Assembly (NCBI GenBank): GCA_905221605.1
Contig: CAJNDS010000458.1
Span: 553,703 to 617,702 of the forward strand
Source: Symbiodinium natans
Lineage: Eukaryota > Sar > Dinophyceae > Suessiales > Symbiodiniaceae
DNA: 64,000 bases
Direction: 5' to 3'
Part shown: piece after piece, positions 1-10,255 of the stretch
Position numbering within the stretch: the stretch's first letter is position 1
How the letters are laid out: every line of letters starts with the position of its first letter
Program-made: the position numbers and the translations under genes
Notes under the pieces: generated by a model
What the model was told of the DNA's origin: nothing
Seen by the model: the letters and a program-made list of their open reading frames with translations, nothing else
Database searches by the model: none

Positions 1-74
1 CCTAAGCCCGAAACCCTAAACCCTAAACCCTCAACCCTAAACCCTGAACCCTAAACCCTAAACCCTATGGCCAG

Positions 75-112
75 GCACCACCAAGACCTCGCACCTGGAT
101 GGCAAGCACGTC
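75..112 (+). CDS. Cyclophilin exon a (TTKTSHLDGKHV)
   Basis: Acceptor CCAG at 71-74. The exon reads TTKTSHLDGKHV, matching the cyclophilin segment before HVVFGKV. Ending at 112 with a GC donor (GCGCCT) gives the canonical KHV|VFGKV join; ending at 109 with GT would lose one valine. Confidence 0.85.
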
Positions 113-1566
113 GCGCCTCGACCCGTCAACTCTTTAGGGTTTTGGGTTTTGGGTTTTGGTTCCAGAAGCATAGGACTGTAAACCCAAAACTTAACAACAT
201 AACGCCGAAACCCTCAACCAAAGTCTGAATCTAAACCCTGAGAATGTCTAACCCTAGACCCCAAACTTAAGACCTGGGTAGGTTTGGGTCCCCTCAACTT
301 GTAGACCCGAACATCCAGAAGGCCCGCCGAAACAAGAAGTAAACGAGCTCCTCAATTCCAGAGCGGTCTGACCCCAGGGCCTCCCTGCAGCCATGTAAGC
401 CCGAAGAAACCCGAAAGAGTCGAGCATAACCACCTAGAACACCCCACCTTCCGAACCCCAAGGTTTCGGGTTTCCGGTTTCGGGTTTCCGGTTTCGGGTT
501 CAGGGTTCGTGGTTTATTTTTGGGTTCTTCAAGGAGGGGCCCCTAGTTATAAGTGGAGTTATAACAGCCCTAAATTGGGTTATAAGTATCCTAAGTTAGG
601 TTATAAGTCCCTTAACTACAGTTCGTATCGTAAGGGGGCTCCTTGTAGAACCTCAAAATTTTTTTGGTTCACCGAAGCCCTGTCGCCAAAGGTCTTCGGC
701 AAAGTCGTGGATGGCTACGACATCGCAACCTGCCCACATCCCGTTCGGCTCCGGGCGGTTGAGAGTTTACGGGGCTTGGCTTAGGATTAGGGTTCTGTGT
801 TTATATAAGTTCGGGTTTGGGGTTTAGGGTTAATTAAGGCTAGGATGCCCAGTAGTGCCCCTATTCCCTTTTCTGGGGCTCTGGGTTCCCCTATAAACCC
901 CTTTAAGCCAAAAAGGTCACCCTTTCTAATCCTAGGTTACTGGGCAACCTAGAAGGTTTGAGCGTTCTTGAGGGGTCATTTGTTCAGGCCCAGCCCCCCT
1001 CCTGCCCTCCCTGCCCCCCTCCCGGCCCCAAGTCCCTAAACCATACCTGCGCCGGGCAACTACTCTTTAATCAAGGGGTGCTTATACTTACCTTACTTTT
1101 GTGCTTAAAGGGTTGTTTTAAAACAACCCAACCCGAGACTTGTTTTAAACAACCCCGGGGCTTATACTATTACTATTATGATGGTTAAAGGGTAGCCGGG
1201 CAGGGTGCCAGTAAGCACCAAACCCTAAAACAGAGTGCAGGGAATGCAGGGCTTCGGGTTCGGGTTAAAGCACCCATAAGGGTCAGAGCTCCGAAACCCT
1301 AAACCCTAATCCCGAAACCCTAAAACCTAAACCCTAAACCCTAAAACCCCAAACCCTAAACCCTAAACCCAAAACCCTAAATCCCTAAACCCTAGGCCTT
1401 GAACTGCCTCGACCCTGCCCAAGGTGAAGAAGATCGAAGGGGTGGGCTCGGGCAACTGAGCCGTCAAGGTCGAGGGGTTCAGGGGTGTAGGCGTTTAGGA
1501 TTTCACGGATCCAGGGGTTCCTAAACTACTCTACTACTCCTCCTCCTCTTCCTACTACTACTGCTG

Positions 1567-1606
<40 letters not shown>

Positions 1607-2645
1607 GACGACGATTTCGACGACGACTACGTACTGCTACTACGGCGGCGCAACCCCTAGGGTTGCCTGCATATTTTCCGAAGGTACGCATAATGCGCGC
1701 AGGCGCAGTGTGTCAGCTGAGCCCAGGTAAAAAGTCGCCGCGCAGTTTTGCTCTTTGTTTTCAGGGGCGTTGGGGTCTATGGTTGGTTTAGGGACTGAGG
1801 GCTTCTGATGTGTGTATGTGTGTGTGTGTGTGGGTGGGTGGGTGGGTGGGTGGGTGGGTGTGGGTGGGTGTGGGTGGGTGTGGGTGGGTGTGGGTGGGTG
1901 TGGGTGGGGTGGGGGGGGGGGGGGGGGGGGGGGGGGGGGTGGCTGGGTGTGTGGGTAGGTGGGTCCGCCGGCGTGCTTGCGTGGGTTGGTGGGTGGGTGC
2001 TGTGTGGGTGCTCTCTGGTGTGCGTGTGGGCGTGTGTACATATGAATATAGTTTGGGTTTAGGACGTTACGGCCTGGGTTTCACCACACCTTACCAAGCC
2101 GAGGCAGTGGCACCACCTCCAAGAAGGCTGAGCCTGATGGTCTTAGGGCTCTCAGCCTTTAGGGTTTAGGGTTTAGGGTTTAGGGTTTAGGGTTTAGGGT
2201 TTAGGGTTTAGGTTTAGGGTCTTGAGAGCCTGAGGCGCCATAGTTCTTCGGGCGCGGGCCCTAGGGTTCTTAGGGTTTTCGGGGCCCGTAGATCATTTTC
2301 AAGCTTCAGAAACTTTGTGGTACTTTACTATAACTTTAGATCTTTAGCCTTTTTGGGTTTATTGGGTTTCTTAATAAGGCAGCTAAATTTTTGTTTTATA
2401 GCTACCCTCCTAAGTGCAGCCAAGAAAGTGGCCGCTGGTTGGTTGAGCTTGGCTTGGGTTAAATCCGAATCCCTAAACCCTAAACCCTCAACCCTAAACC
2501 CTAAACCCTAAACCCTAAACCCTAAACCCCTTGGCTTTCAAGCCTCTCCCCGAAAGCCGCCTTGCAGGTGGTCATCGCGGACTGCGGCCAACTTCCCCTC
2601 AAGGATTGGCCAAAGGCCGCTGGAAACCCCAAACAGAAGCCCTAA
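75..2645 (+). CDS. Cyclophilin-type peptidyl-prolyl cis-trans isomerase gene, C-terminal part
   Basis: Five exons can be joined (75-112, 692-724, 1424-1457, 2420-2427, 2568-2645) into the conserved second half of a cyclophilin. They read TTKTSHLDGKHV, VFGKVVDGYDI, VKKIEGVGSGN, SKK and VVIADCGQLP, in the order of the family. Cyclophilins catalyse proline cis-trans isomerisation in protein folding. The N-terminal half (FHRVIPGFM-like motifs) lies upstream of the window. The donors implied are GC, GC, GA and GT, each keeping phase. The C-terminus runs to a TAA at 2643-2645, but that TAA sits at the edge of CCCTAAA-like sequence, so a further intron after CGQLP cannot be excluded. The family call is firm; the 8-nt exon is the weakest piece. 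Confidence 0.88.
522..654. mobile_element. Small inverted-repeat element (family L) in cyclophilin intron
   Basis: About 130 bp with imperfect terminal inverted repeats of roughly 20 bp, GGGTTCTTCAAGGAGGGGCC and its complement near 636-654. No coding capacity. It lies inside the intron before exon b. Confidence 0.65.
692..724 (+). CDS. Cyclophilin exon b (VFGKVVDGYDI)
   Basis: Acceptor AAAG at 688-691, phase 0. Eleven codons read VFGKVVDGYDI. The donor is GC (GCAACC at 725), because the next exon continues with VKKIE as cyclophilins do. The frame stays open past 724, but that tail does not match the family. Confidence 0.88.
842..951. mobile_element. Family E inverted-repeat element, copy 1
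   Basis: Starts AGGATGCCCAGTAGTGCCC and ends TTACTGGGCAACCT, an inverted repeat. A pyrimidine run followed by CCTAG|GTTAC near its right end is shared with copies at 13017, 34905 and 49728 and has the form of a splice acceptor. Confidence 0.7.
1052..1201. mobile_element. Inverted-repeat element (family M)
   Basis: Ends CCGGGCAACTACTCTTTAA and TTAAAGGGTAGCCGGGC are inverted repeats. The centre has a perfect 20-bp palindrome, GGGTTGTTTTAAAACAACCC, at about 1109-1128. Non-coding. Confidence 0.65.
1424..1457 (+). CDS. Cyclophilin exon c (VKKIEGVGSGN)
   Basis: Acceptor CAAG, flanked on the left by a CCCTAAA tract (1295-1396). Reads VKKIEGVGSGN plus one base, then a GA donor (GAGCCG at 1458). Reading on instead would hit TGA at 1457-1459. 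Confidence 0.82.
1536..1612. repeat. CTA/CTC trinucleotide microsatellite
   Basis: Run of CTA with a few CTC and CTG units, then ACGACG. Low complexity within a cyclophilin intron. Confidence 0.9.
1806..1965. repeat. GT-rich minisatellite ending in a long G run
   Basis: TGTGTG, then GTGGGTGG units, then about 28 G (1912-1939). Open frames through this are low-complexity artefacts. Confidence 0.93.
2420..2427 (+). CDS. Cyclophilin micro-exon, 8 nt
   Basis: CCAAGAAA between acceptor GTGCAG and donor GTGGCC. Together with the leftover T of the previous exon it gives Ser-Lys-Lys, the SKK that precedes VVIADCGQL in many cyclophilins, and it restores phase 0. Plausible, but an 8-nt exon needs transcript proof. 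Confidence 0.55.
2568..2645 (+). CDS. Cyclophilin terminal exon (VVIADCGQLP...)
   Basis: Acceptor CTTGCAG at 2561-2567, directly after a CCCTAAA tract. Reads VVIADCGQLP then 15 further codons to TAA (2643-2645). The first ten residues are the C-terminal signature of cyclophilins; the rest is not conserved. Confidence 0.85.
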   Translation: MVIADCGQLPLKDWPKAAGNPKQKP

Positions 2646-2707
2646 ATACTAAACCCTAAAAACCCTAAATTTTGGGACGTTTAAATACTAAACCCTATAA
2701 ACCCTAT

Positions 2708-2805
2708 AAATTTTGGGACATTTTCTATTCTCCTTATTTGGGTTTTTACAAGGACCCTATAAATCCTATAAATATGTATTTTTCCAGAGGTCTTAAAAGG
2801 CCAGC
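2708..2805. mobile_element. Family H intronic element, copy 1
   Basis: Shares GGGACATTTTCTATTCTCC, TTTGGGTTT and TTTTTCCAGAGGTCTTAAAAGGCCA with 10058-10138, and more weakly with 22010-22085 and 29240-29283. The conserved right end carries a T-rich run and CAG|AGGT, acceptor-like. Confidence 0.6.
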
Positions 2806-2892
2806 CCAGATCAGAAAGCCCTAGAGGTTCGGGATTTCAGATGTCGCTTGCTTGCTTGGGGCCTTTTTGTTCTCGGGGGATCTGAGGGCCCA

Positions 2893-2980
2893 AACCCTAA
2901 ACCCTAAACCCTAAACCCTAAACCTTAAACCCTAAACCCTAAACCCTAAACCCTAAACCCTAAACCCTAAACCCTAAACC
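2893..2980. repeat. CCCTAAA tract, about 12 units
   Basis: Nearly pure CCCTAAA array with one CCTTAAA variant, downstream of the cyclophilin stop. Confidence 0.95.
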
Positions 2981-3177
2981 TGAGGGCTTCGTCATTAGGA
3001 TTCATAGAGGGTTTAGGGCTTGGGGCTTTGGATTGGGGTTTAGCGTTTTCAGGGTTTCGTGTTTCGGGTAGCGTGTTTTTTGAATATGGACGCTGGCCTG
3101 TTGATCCAGGCTTCAAGGTGGGTACGGCTACTACTTGTAGGGTTTGGGGCTTGGGGCGCGGCTTAATGCTTAGCACT

Positions 3178-3288
3178 TGGGATGTACCCCCTTATTATAT
3201 TAGCAGTTCGTAAGAGGGATTGTAGTACCCCCCCCCCCCCTTATTTAATCCCTCTTAAGGACTGTCAGTATGAGGGGGAAGATCCCAG
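3178..3288. mobile_element. Family A inverted-repeat element, copy 1
   Basis: Left end TTGGGATGTACCCCCTTAT, right end ATGAGGGGGAAGATCCCAG, complementary. The inner stretch AGGGATTGTAGTACCCC...AATCCCTCTTAAGGACTGTCAGT recurs in copies at 9613, 27176 and 29134. About 110 bp, non-coding. Confidence 0.8.
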
Positions 3289-3289
3289 C

Positions 3290-3945
3290 TTAACACTGAG
3301 TGTTTGTGGGGCAAAGCTTGAATGTCGAAGGGGGGTTCGGAAACGGAGACTTGTGGGAAACTTCAGGCGACTGCAGGCAAATGATTGTGGTTTGGGGTTG
3401 CGGGATTTAGGGATCCCGTCTGAGAAGAAGTCTCTAGTGAACAGGTTGGGATGTTTGTGCTGTTTTTTTTACGGCTTCTTTCCGTTGCCAGAAGGACTCG
3501 CCGACAGCCGACGGATTAAGACCGGGCCCTGTATGATCCTCCAACCCTAGGCCACTCGGCCCTGCTGACTTCCGTGCCTGCTTCTGCTGCATGTGCTGCT
3601 GAAGATCAGGATCCTCCACAAGCATTGGAGGTCATAGGCTTACAACTGCAGCAGATCACCGAGCACGATGCACCTAAGATCCTGGTCGGATTCTCCTTAC
3701 GCAGCTGCTCAGCTTGTCATGTCGTTCCTGAGGGAGTGTGAAGAGCCCTTTTCGAAGGGAGCGGATGAGGTGGCGCTTGCTTTTTCTGAGACCGCAAACG
3801 GCTTCTCCTACGACGGTGAATGGCCAACATCAGCCATCTGAGGCTTCTTTTGCATCGACTGAGCCTCCACCTGATACACCTCCTGATAAAATCCCAAACC
3901 TTGTACGGCGCACCCTCCCTGACAATCGAAGCCCGTGAGCCGTAG
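3290..3945. other. Telomere-repeat-free island, possible coding remnant
   Basis: About 650 bp nearly free of CCCTAAA. A + frame is open from about 3544 to 3738 (ending CSACHVVPEGV then stop) and another from 3738 to 3938. Neither resembles a family I know. It could be exon sequence of an unrecognised gene, a 3' region of the cyclophilin gene, or a decayed element. Confidence 0.35.
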
Positions 3946-4311
3946 ACCTAAACCCCAAGCCTTACATAGCCTAGATCCCCGAATCCCCTGAGCTCCACAC
4001 CTGCATGTCGAAACAGTAGATCAGATGTAAAATCCTGCAGCTTGAAGTTTCCAGCTAAAACCTAAACCCCAAGCCCTAATCCCTAACTGACCCGAAGCCT
4101 TGTTAGGATTTGGAGGGCTTAGCGTCATGGCAGGTCGAGAAATGATGCGTGCTGGCCTCATTTTCGATGGATTCCTTCTTAGGTGCTGAGCTAGTAACCT
4201 TTAAGCGCTTCTGTAAGGTGCCATAAACCCCATTTTAAAAAACCCTACACCCTACACCCTTAACCCTTCTTTCCTGGTGCTTTGTTGCCTTTGCCTTAGT
4301 TCGGGAGTCAA

Positions 4312-4432
4312 ACTTGGAACCCCAAAGGATGTACCTCTAAGAGGTTCCCTTACTCTACTCCGAATATGGCTTATCTAGTTAGAGGATCTTGAAAAGTGTC
4401 CCCAAACCCAAAGGTACAACCTCAGGGATCCA
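4312..4432. mobile_element. Inverted-repeat element (family O)
   Basis: CTTGGAACCCCAAAGGATGT at the left and AAAGGTACAACCTCAGGGAT followed by CCAAG at the right are imperfect inverted repeats. Non-coding. Confidence 0.45.
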
Positions 4433-4548
4433 AGGTAGACTCAAACCCCAAAACCCCCCAAAACCACCCCAAAACCACCCCAAAACCCTCTGAACCCTGA
4501 ACCCCTAAGACCCCCCGAAAGTTTGGAGGGCGCCTTGGGCAGAGTCCC

Positions 4549-4704
4549 ATGATTAGAGGACTCAACCAATTATCAGCATTGGGAGAGCATTGGAGGGCTC
4601 GATTTACGCAGGGAGGCGCTCCACTTGTCTCAGTCTTGTTATCTACATATAAGGGTTGGGATGTTCAGCCTTCATACTGGGAGGACATCCCCTGTAAGGC
4701 TTAG
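4549..4704 (+). CDS. Small open frame, 51 codons, unknown
   Basis: ATG at 4549 to TAG at 4702 with no telomere repeat inside. Peptide pieces include MIRGLNQLSALGEHWRARF and QPSYWEDIPCKA, with balanced composition unlike the repeat frames. The 3' half overlaps a stretch resembling family A ends (GGGATGTTC...GACATCCCC), so part may be element-derived. No recognised domain. Confidence 0.35.
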   Translation: MIRGLNQLSALGEHWRARFTQGGAPLVSVLLSTYKGWDVQPSYWEDIPCKA

Positions 4705-4999
4705 GAATTGGGTTTAGGGTTTTCTGTTGTTTTTGGGGGGTTTCGGTGGCTTGCAGTTGTAATGCTGAGGCAGGGGACTTCTTTCTTCTGAGAAGGGAAC
4801 TAATAAATTCACAGAGCGTGTTCCTCAAAGAGAGCATATGGGGAACAGGCTCTTCCTTTCTTGTGAGGGGCAAGAATCCCCCCTATAACCTAGCAAAAAT
4901 TGGAAAGTAAAACACAAAGAAACCGTACACCCTTAAGCCCTGACCTTCCAACCATATGTATGTAGGCCGTAAACCTCGTGGGTCAGGGCAGGCCATAGA

Positions 5000-5335
5000 C
5001 ATCAGCTCGTTCCCCTGAACTCTAAACCCCAGAGCCTAAACCCTTGGATCGTTTCGCTGGAGCCGCATGGTGCCGCATACGCCGGGGGCCGTAGGAGGGG
5101 GCAGTCTGGCTGGCAGCAAGAAAGTATAAGAAAGGTCGGCAGAAGACCCGCTGCTTTCCGAGACTTGCCGTGCAGCTCTATGGTGTTGGGGATATAAGAA
5201 GCCCGAGCAAGGGAAGCTTCACTGCGACAAGGGCCGACCTGGCCGAAAGGGTGCTTCCACATGTAGACGTGAGGGCATCGCAGGCGAGGATGAGGGGCGA
5301 TGGAGAAGGATGGCACACCTCAGTGACGATTGTAC
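5000..5335. other. Unique island, coding status unclear
   Basis: GC-rich, free of telomere-type repeats. Both strands have open frames (minus 5002-5316; plus around 5140-5330). I recognise no protein. The flanks are telomere-type tracts, as for exons elsewhere. Confidence 0.35.
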
Positions 5336-5811
5336 CTACATGACTGATGGGCTTTGGAGAGCCCTAAACCCTAAACCCGAAACCCTAAACCCTAAACCCT
5401 AAACCCTAAACCCTAAACCCGCCGCAAACCCATCATCCCGGCCCCGTCTCGGCTTTTGGTCCTGGGATCCGACTCGAATCGCGTGTTGTTCCCTGACTAA
5501 GCCCGATTACGAAAAAGCCCCCTCAAAAGCGTTCGAAGCCGACACAAAACTCCAGAAGCCCAATAAACCCCATACACACAAAGAAGCAACAGACGCCATA
5601 GACCCTAAAGCCCTGTAAGCCCCTGAGCCGGTAACCTTAACATCTAAACCTTAAACTCGAAACCTCCAACCCAAAACCCCACATACTAACCCCTAAACCC
5701 TAAACCCTAAACCCGAAACCCTAAACCCTAAACCTTAAGTCACTTCTGAGGTTCGGTCTACTCTCTAAGCTGCCAAGCTTCCCAAGGGGCTTGACGGCCT
5801 CGTTCTTGCAG

Positions 5812-5846
5812 GCCTGGGGCCAGCCCCCCTGGTGTTGATGAAAGAG
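5812..5846 (+). CDS. Candidate exon (LGPAPLVLMKEA)
   Basis: Acceptor TTGCAG, then LGPAPLVLMKEA, then GC donor (GCTTAG) running into TTTAGGG repeats. It has the CCCTAAA-left and TTTAGGG-right context of proven exons. No family match; the antisense frame is also open. Confidence 0.4.
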
Positions 5847-6236
5847 GCTTAGGGTTTAGGGTTTAGGGTTTCGGGTTTCGGGTTTCGGGTTTCGGGTTTA
5901 GGGTTTAGGGTTTAGGGTTTAGGGAGACTACAGGAAGACACCGCTTTTGGGGGTTGTGGCTTAGGGTCTCGGGTTGAGGGTGCCCTCTTGCAGCCTCGTC
6001 TGAGTTCGGAGGAGGCCGGGGAGGGGGGCGGGGGAGGGGGGTGGAGGGGAGGGGGGCACTCTGATCTGGTATACAGGTGTATATATTATGTCCCCTAGGC
6101 CGGTTCAGGGTTTAGGGTTTAGGGTTTAGGGTTTAGGGTTTAGGGTTTAGGGTTTGGGGGGCTTAGGGATCAGGGCTTGGGGCTGAGGGTTTCGGGTCTA
6201 GGGCTTTAGGTTGGTTTACTGCCAACCCCGATAAAA

Positions 6237-6358
6237 GCATCCCCTCAGTGCCCAGCCGCAAGAAACCCACGCGGCATCAGAATATGCTTTGTGTGATCCT
6301 TGGTGTGCCCAAAATCCGGTGATGCGCAACAAACCACTGACAGCCCCAAAGCACTAAA
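6237..6358 (+). CDS. Candidate exon-bearing open stretch
   Basis: Open + frame of about 40 codons containing QETHAASEYALCDPWCAQ, ending at TAA. T-type tracts on both sides. Boundaries and function unknown. Confidence 0.3.
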
Positions 6359-6591
6359 GACCCTACCTGTTGTTCGGGGTTTAGGGTTTAGGGTTTTTGG
6401 GGAATCCGGGATTCTACACTCCAAATCTCCACACGCCTCTGCAGGCAGTACAGAGGACCTGTGAGTTTCTTGCGCGCCTTGCAACAACCAAGTGTTGCAA
6501 TCGCAGAGAGACTGCCATGCATGCACAGAAAGACCACCGGCCGCCGCAGGCCAGCAAGAAGGGGTGGCGCTTGTGGGGACCTTGGGGACGA

Positions 6592-6686
6592 CATGAACCC
6601 TAAAATTGGGGTCATATACCCTGACTATTATAATTCCTATTAAGGTATATGAATTATATGAACCACAAACCCTTTTAGGGTTCATT
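6592..6686. mobile_element. Inverted-repeat element (family N)
   Basis: ATGAACCCTAAAATTGGGGT at the left and CCCTTTTAGGGTTCAT at the right are inverted repeats. The centre CATATACC...GGTATATGA is also complementary. Frames through it are element-derived. Confidence 0.6.
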
Positions 6687-7210
6687 TCATCCCCAAGGGA
6701 GGGCCCTCTGACACCCCGCCCCCTCCCCCAGTACGCTTTAATAATACGCGGCCAAGCTCGGCCGTGCTATCTCGGTGGGTTGAACGGGTACTTACCGGTA
6801 CTTGGGGGGTCGAGGTAAGCCTAAATCTCAAAATAGCATTTCAGCAGCCGAACTGGCTCTTAGATCAGGGTCCCTTTTGTGGGGATCCTGTTGCAACACT
6901 GAGCAAAGCTTACCTCTTTACCGAATCACGTTGCAACACACCTCCGTCTCTCTCTCTCTCTCTGCGCTGTCCACAACTCCACGACCTTGCTACCCTGACA
7001 GCCTAAGCCCTAACCCGACGAAGGCTCCTTGGCACCCAAATTCTCAGACGGTTCTGTGTTCCCATGGTCCTGATGTGGGTCCCAATAGAGTAGCCCCCCT
7101 TTTTTCTACTATTTGCTGAAGACCCCCCCCCCCCCCCCGCCCCAAAAGAACAAAAAGAAAGAACCATAATCCCTATATCGCCCTTATCAGGAGGAATATG
7201 TTTGCTATTT

Positions 7211-7380
7211 CGGTGGTTCTTATGGAAACAGCCCCCTAGTTGGAATGAGGGCCCTATATATATATATAGATAGATAGATATCAAGAATGAATATATATAT
7301 ATATATACATATAATATACATACCCTTTAGGGGACTCTGTAGGGCCCTCATTCCCTCATTCCCTACTGAGAACCAGCCAG
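7211..7380. mobile_element. Family I inverted-repeat element, copy 1
   Basis: GGAATGAGGGCCCTATATAT at the left and GGGCCCTCATTCCC...CTACTGAGAACCAGCCAG at the right. A second copy at 42280-42422 has both TGGCTGGTTCTTAGTAGGGA and its complement. The centre is AT microsatellite. Confidence 0.7.
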
Positions 7381-8725
7381 ATGAAGTAGTTTTAGTTTCG
7401 AGTTGCCCCACCTATCTACTCAACCTTCGGGCTGCCCCACGGATCATATCGACCCCCCTAAACCGTAGACCCTAAACCCTCAACCCTCAACCCTAACCCC
7501 TAAACCCTATAAACCCTATAAACCCTATAAACCCTATCAACCCTATCAACCCTATAAACCCTCCCTCCCCCCGTCAGCTCAAGTTCGATTCCGCTTTTGG
7601 AGCTCTCAGGGCTTCCAAAGCCCCAGGAATTTTTGATTTTTGTATTTGCATAGAACCCCCCCCACAAGAAGACGCAACCTAGCAAGGCTCTAAGGTGACT
7701 ATAGGCTTAGGGTTTAAGGGTTAAGGGTTTAGGGTTTAGGGTTTAGTGCTTAGGGCTTTGGGACTCATGCACCGTTTGGGGTTTCGGGTGTACGGTTGAG
7801 GGTTGAGAAGCCTCGAGCCGAACCTCGAAAGGTGGTTTAGGGTTTAGGGTTTAGGGTTTAGGGTTTAGGGTTTAGGGTTTAGGGTTTAGGGTTTAGGGTT
7901 TAGGGTTTAGGGTTTAGGGTTTAGGGCGATAGAGTTCAGCTTGGGGGGTGTTAGGGTTTGGGGTTGAGGGTTAGGGTGGTTTTGGCTTCAGTTTGGGCAA
8001 TGTCTCGGAAACCCTTGAGTGGCCCTAAAGACCCACGGGCCCAAATTTGGGCTTAGGGGTTTAGAGCTTTACAGTTTTAGGGTATTAGGGGTTTAGGTGT
8101 AGGCTGGAGGGCTTTCCCCCCCCCCCCCCCCCGCCCAAAAAAAAAAACATCTACAGGCTTTGGGTGCTAAGTGCTGGTATATAAGGTGTTCAACCTACAA
8201 AAAGTCGGGTCTTCAGTTCTTGAGGTGGCCGCTGAGCCTTTCGGACGAACATCATGTCGGTGACGCCCATGTCTCTGGCCAGCTGAAGAGCCCAACCCCT
8301 CCAAAGAGCTTGGCCCTACAACCTGCATGCTCATTTCAATGTCTTACCTCCCGAAAGCCAAAGTCCAAAAAAAAATATATCAATCCGAAAACCGCAATCC
8401 TGAAACCTGCGGAGAAAAAAACGAGGATGAACCCTCAAACGCTTTGGAACCCGTCTGTAATGCTTGCCAGGGCTTGTATAGCAGCGTATCGGGGTATATA
8501 CATTCATAAAAGGTGTCCCACCTGAAGGGCCCCTCGGTTTCGGGCCCTGTCCGACAAACCTCAGCACCAAACCCGCCACCCCAAACCCTTCCACCCTACC
8601 CCTGAACTTCCAAACCCCTAAACCCTGAGCCCCTAAACCCTAAACCCTAAACCCTAAACCCTAAACCCTAAACCCTAAACCCTAAACCCTAAACCTCAAA
8701 TCGCTAAACCCCAAGACCCCGCGCC

Positions 8726-8769
8726 ATGGCGACTGTTGGGATGCTTTGGGTCCTGCGTCATGTCTACAG
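8726..8769 (+). CDS. Candidate exon with ATG (MATVGMLWVLRHVYR)
   Basis: CGCCATGG context, open for 14 codons plus two bases, then a strong donor CAG|GTGAGA. CCCTAAA on the left (8630-8698) and TTTAGGG on the right. It could be a first exon. No family assigned; the minus frame is open too. Confidence 0.4.
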
Positions 8770-9466
8770 GTGAGACTAGGGTTTAGGGTTTAGGGTTTAG
8801 GGTTTAGGTTTTGGGGTATAGGGTTTAGTTTCATGTGCTTAGGGTTTGTCTGCCTAGGGCCACCTGCGGGATTCAGGGCTTAGTGTGTAGGGCCGTCAGA
8901 GATTTAAGGAACGGCAGCCCTCGTAGTTTGGAAGGCTTCCATAGTCAGGAAAGAGCAAGCAAGATTGGGGGTTTAGGGCTTAGGGCTAGGGATTGGGGTT
9001 TAGGGTGTAGGGTGTAGGGTGTAGGGTTGAGGCTTCAGGGTTTCTTTGTTCGGGTTTAAGGGTTTTAGAGTCGTTTAGGCGATCTAAGGGCTTTACTGAG
9101 TTGCTTTGGACTTTCAGTTTGTGTGTGTGTTGGAGTGAAAGGGACATGTTGACGTGTTGGTGATGGCGGAGGGCAACTGCCGTCCTCGTGAGGCAGCGTT
9201 TGCAAGTCCGTACTTGTAGATCTGGCTCACGATATTGTTTTTAAGGGTTTTTGGGGCTTTGGGTGATTCTAAGGGGGACTTCAAGGACATCTTCGACTTG
9301 AGGGGCTTTCGGGTCTTTATGTGTGCCTTGGAAGCCGGCAACATTCCGATAATTTCTGGAACTCTGTCAGCCCTCTGAATTCCATCAACCCTAGTGTAAA
9401 CCCTTAGGGTTTACAGAGGGTTTAGGGTTTAGGGTCTAGGGGTTTAGGGTGTATGTAGCCTTAGCT

Positions 9467-9545
9467 GACTCATCCAAGATGCCTGCTGGCGCTACCTTGG
9501 CTGGCACCCTCCCGGATGCCGCTTGGGCAGCTGTGGGGTCAAGAG
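9467..9545. CDS. Candidate exon, strand uncertain
   Basis: Between TTTAGGG tracts. Plus reads PAGATLAGTLPDAAWAAVG; minus reads AQAASGRVPAKVAPAGILDE after a CCACAG acceptor. Both look protein-like, so only coding potential can be claimed. Confidence 0.35.
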
Positions 9546-9612
9546 GCTAGGGTTTAGGCGTTCAGGGTTCAGGGTTTAGGGTTTAGGGTTTAGGGTTTAG
9601 GGTTTAGAGAAT

Positions 9613-9725
9613 TTGGGATGTTCCCCCTTATACTAACAGCATCTAGCAGTCCTTCATTGGGATTGTAGTACCCCCTATGATCACCCCCTATCAAGGACTG
9701 TTAGGATAAAGAGGGGACATCCCAA
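9613..9725. mobile_element. Family A inverted-repeat element, copy 2
   Basis: TTTGGGATGTTCCCCCTTAT and its complement near 9700-9725, with inner GATTGTAGTACCCCC shared with copy 1. Confidence 0.8.
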
Positions 9726-9732
9726 GGTAGGG

Positions 9733-9905
9733 TGCTTGGAGGTTCATGGGCACTTCTCACCCCAATTCGAAGTCTACTTGCAACCTACTTAGAGGACTTA
9801 GGGGCTCAGAAGTACAGCTGTCATCTTAGAGGACTTAGGGGGCCTTAGAAGTGCAGGTGTCATTGGGGATAGAGGTCTCCATCAACCCTCCAAGTGGTTT
9901 TGGGG
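9733..9905. mobile_element. Family F-like element with internal 39-bp direct repeat
   Basis: Starts CTTGGAGGTTCATGGGCACT and ends with AACCCTCCAAG. Inside, an imperfect direct repeat CTTAGAGGACTTAGGGG...AGAAGTACAG/GTGCAG...GTCAT occurs at about 9789-9825 and 9827-9863. Confidence 0.5.
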
Positions 9906-9929
9906 CTCTGTGGGTGTTGGGTTTTCGCA

Positions 9930-10040
9930 GGGGTGGCCCGACTACCCCCCTCTATACTACCCCCCTGGGTTCCCCCCTGAAAGAACCTTAATTAGGCTTA
10001 GCTCTCCCCAAATAGCCTTAATTGTGGGGGAACCCAGAAA
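9930..10040. mobile_element. Family G element, copy 1 (one arm degraded)
   Basis: Left arm GACTACCCCCCTCTATACTA matches the perfect arm of the copy at 28087-28237; the right end keeps GGGGGAACCCA. Confidence 0.55.
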
Positions 10041-10057
10041 AAAGTCTAGGTTGGTTT

Positions 10058-10138
10058 TTGGGACATCTTTTATTTTCCTTGTTTGGGTTTATAAGGGACC
10101 CTCCATATAAATATTTTTTCAGAGGTTTTCAAGGCCAA
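10058..10138. mobile_element. Family H intronic element, copy 2
   Basis: GGGACATCTTTTATTTTCC ... ATAAATATTTTTTCAGAGGT, close to copy 1 at 2708. Confidence 0.6.
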
Positions 10139-10207
10139 CTCAGTAGTAAAGTAGAGAGAGGGGGGGGGGGGTGGTAGGGGAACTCATGAGTTTTAGGGGC
10201 TTCGCAG

Positions 10208-10255
10208 CTCCCCAATGTGGAGCAGAGCACAAGCACAGCCCGGGGCTTGACCCCG
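10208..10255 (+). CDS. Candidate exon (LPNVEQSTSTARGLTP)
   Basis: Acceptor TTCGCAG, 16 codons in phase 0, GT donor that opens directly into GTTCAGGGTTTAGGG. Good splice context, no family match. Confidence 0.45.

Noticed and set aside
1-70. CCCTAAA at the left edge as a true chromosome end
   Set aside because: A cyclophilin exon starts at 75 in the middle of its gene and the same tracts occur throughout, so this is an intron.
1640-2169. Long open frames on both strands (up to 133 codons)
   Set aside because: They run through the GTGGGTGG/poly-G minisatellite and give low-complexity peptides.
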